A stretch of DNA of 64,000 nucleotides from Ktedonobacteraceae bacterium (GTDB lineage: Bacteria; Chloroflexota; Ktedonobacteria; Ktedonobacterales; Ktedonobacteraceae): contig DASRBN010000033.1 of the NCBI GenBank assembly GCA_035653615.1, positions 124,001 to 188,000 on the forward strand, written 5' to 3'. Positions 62,862 to 64,000 of this stretch are shown piece by piece (within the stretch, counting starts at the first letter, position 1; the number at the start of each line of letters is the position of its first letter). The notes below the pieces were generated by a model. It searched no databases. It was not told where the DNA came from and saw only the letters and a program-made list of their open reading frames with translations. The translations under genes were made by a program, and so were the position numbers.

Positions 62862-64000
62862 TCATAATCCTTTTCGTACCTGCCTGAGTCGTTTGATCAA
62901 ATCTTTGTTCGCGCGTATCTCCTCGTCGGTCAAATCTTCCCCGCTGGTCGGGAGCGAATCCTCGTAGGCTTTCAATTGCTGCTCGATTGCTGGCATCCCT
63001 GCTATACGCACAAACGATGTGAGAATCGCTCGCCCCTGCTCATCCTCCTGCTGGCGCACCGCTGTAATGATTGCCTGCGTATACAATTCGGCATATTGGT
63101 GCAGGAACGTACTCCATTGCTGAGGTGTACTCAACGTCTTGACTACCTGTTCTACCAGCGCGATGGCCTTCCTGAATTCATTCATGGCCGCATTCAGGTC
63201 TCCGCGTGCCAGGAAAACGCCGCCGTGTTCATAACGCGCGTCGGATTCGCCCAGCAGTTGCCGCTGTTCCTGATATAGCGTCAATGCCTGGTCAAAGCAA
63301 TTGAGCGCCTCATCCACTTCATCATTTCCTGCTCGCGCCATTCCCAGTGCCAGCAGGGCATCGGCCTGCCCCACCTGGTCATCGGCCTGCTTGAAGCGCA
63401 GGATCGCCCCCTCACAATGCTCAATCGCCTCATCCCATTGTTCCCGTCCCACCAGCGTTTGTCCTACGCCAAGCATTGCGGCAGCATCACCATCAGTGCT
63501 CTCGATCAGTTGAAACTGCCGTCCCGCTTCCAGAAATGTTGTCGAGGCTGCTTCAAGATTGCTCTGCGAAAGATATGCGCGAGCCATGCCCAGCAGGGCT
63601 TCCGCCGCGTAATATGGCTCCTGTATGCCCTCTGCCTGGTTGTGAGCGTCACTAAAACGCTTTTCGGCCTGCGCGAAATCTCCCTGCGTCAATAGCAATT
63701 GACCCTCCACCACCAGCATCAGGGGTACCAGGTGAGCAGCCAGTTCATTCCCTGTGACTATTCGCTGCGCAGTTGCCAGGTATGATTCCGCTTCATCCAG
63801 CCTGGCAGTAAGCACTGCCAATCGCGCCCTGCGTGCCGCGGCCTCTGCCACGCCCAAAACATGATCTGGCTCCTTGCTCCGTTCCATGCCCGCCTGGACC
63901 TCACTATAATTGCGTTCTGCCTGCGCAACTTTCCCCTGCTTGTAATAAATGTCACCCAAGCCCAGCAGCGCCCGATACTCGACACGAGTGTCAGACAACG
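62862..64000 (-). CDS. Tetratricopeptide-repeat protein, 5' end outside the window
   Basis: At least 378 residues, the frame being open to the window edge. About seven TPR units of 34-40 residues are visible, with patterns such as LGLGDIYYKQGKVAQAERNY, ALLGMARAYLSQSNLEAAST and ALGMARAGNDEVDEALNCF. The C-terminus is charged (DLTDEEIRANKDLIKRLRQVRKGL). TPR arrays bind partner proteins; in soil bacteria they often form the C-terminal part of transcription regulators or CHAT proteins, so the missing N-terminus decides the role. Confidence 0.75.
   Translation of the reverse strand, partial: LSDTRVEYRALLGLGDIYYKQGKVAQAERNYSEVQAGMERSKEPDHVLGVAEAAARRARLAVLTARLDEAESYLATAQRIVTGNELAAHLVPLMLVVEGQLLLTQGDFAQAEKRFSDAHNQAEGIQEPYYAAEALLGMARAYLSQSNLEAASTTFLEAGRQFQLIESTDGDAAAMLGVGQTLVGREQWDEAIEHCEGAILRFKQADDQVGQADALLALGMARAGNDEVDEALNCFDQALTLYQEQRQLLGESDARYEHGGVFLARGDLNAAMNEFRKAIALVEQVVKTLSTPQQWSTFLHQYAELYTQAIITAVRQQEDEQGRAILTSFVRIAGMPAIEQQLKAYEDSLPTSGEDLTDEEIRANKDLIKRLRQVRKGL

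Overview
The window looks like a chromosomal segment of a Gram-positive-type, probably soil-dwelling member of the Chloroflexota, most likely class Ktedonobacteria. This is inferred from gene content: extracellular WxVG-repeat propellers, a CDC48-like double AAA+ ATPase, an XPB/Rad25-type helicase, lipobox substrate-binding proteins, many soluble GAF/PAS kinases and receivers, and several proteins with no recognisable family. No rRNA, phage or intact transposon was seen. One tRNA gene (Val, anticodon CAC) is present. Coding density is high, operons are short, and genes lie on both strands.

Layout. 0-4.6 kb: end of a WxVG-repeat protein, a mannose-1-phosphate guanylyltransferase fused to a degenerate phosphomannomutase domain, and two small genes. 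4.76-5.02 kb: a free-standing transcription unit with a very good promoter, a highly structured ~220-nt RNA and an intrinsic terminator, which I could not assign to a known family. 5.1-10.7 kb: birA, greA, lysS, a PAP2-type phosphatase, tRNA-Val, pcm and a membrane protein. 10.7-16 kb: a GAF-PAS histidine kinase with a small partner, then the CDC48-like ATPase. 16-21.4 kb: a three-gene formate dehydrogenase operon. Its catalytic subunit is read through an in-frame UGA followed by a textbook bacterial SECIS hairpin, so it is a selenoprotein and not a broken gene. 21.4-22.2 kb: a repeat-rich intergenic region. 22.2-31.3 kb: ftsH, thpR with a 39-codon overlapping gene, a secreted protein, a membrane protein, manA with a thioredoxin-like gene, and XPB with an alpha/beta-hydrolase-like gene.

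31.3-32.3 kb is a gene-free kilobase full of hairpins ahead of a receiver-GGDEF gene. 33.5-38.3 kb: two hypothetical genes, thiL, and a membrane receptor that joins two cytoplasmic zinc-finger motifs to an extracellular periplasmic-binding-protein-like domain. 38.3-41.2 kb: yebC-ruvC-ruvA and an esterase-like gene. 41.5-47.8 kb: a yraN-like gene, a zinc-ribbon protein, the tRNA t6A cluster tsaE-tsaB-rimI-tsaD, a ROK glucokinase and a GNAT protein. 47.8-51.8 kb: metG, a ThiF/MoeB-type adenylyltransferase and two single-domain receivers, the second with Glu at the phosphorylation site. 51.8-60.2 kb: a complete oligopeptide ABC importer with two paralogous lipoprotein receptors. 60.3-64 kb: two proteins of unknown function and a TPR protein cut by the window edge.

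The most noteworthy items are the selenoprotein formate dehydrogenase with its SECIS, the unassigned structured RNA at 4.8-5.0 kb, the structured kilobase at 31.6-32.3 kb, the zinc-finger/sensor fusion receptor, and a hairpin repeat family with one copy lying in frame inside tsaD. All assignments rest on reading motifs by eye; no database search was run.
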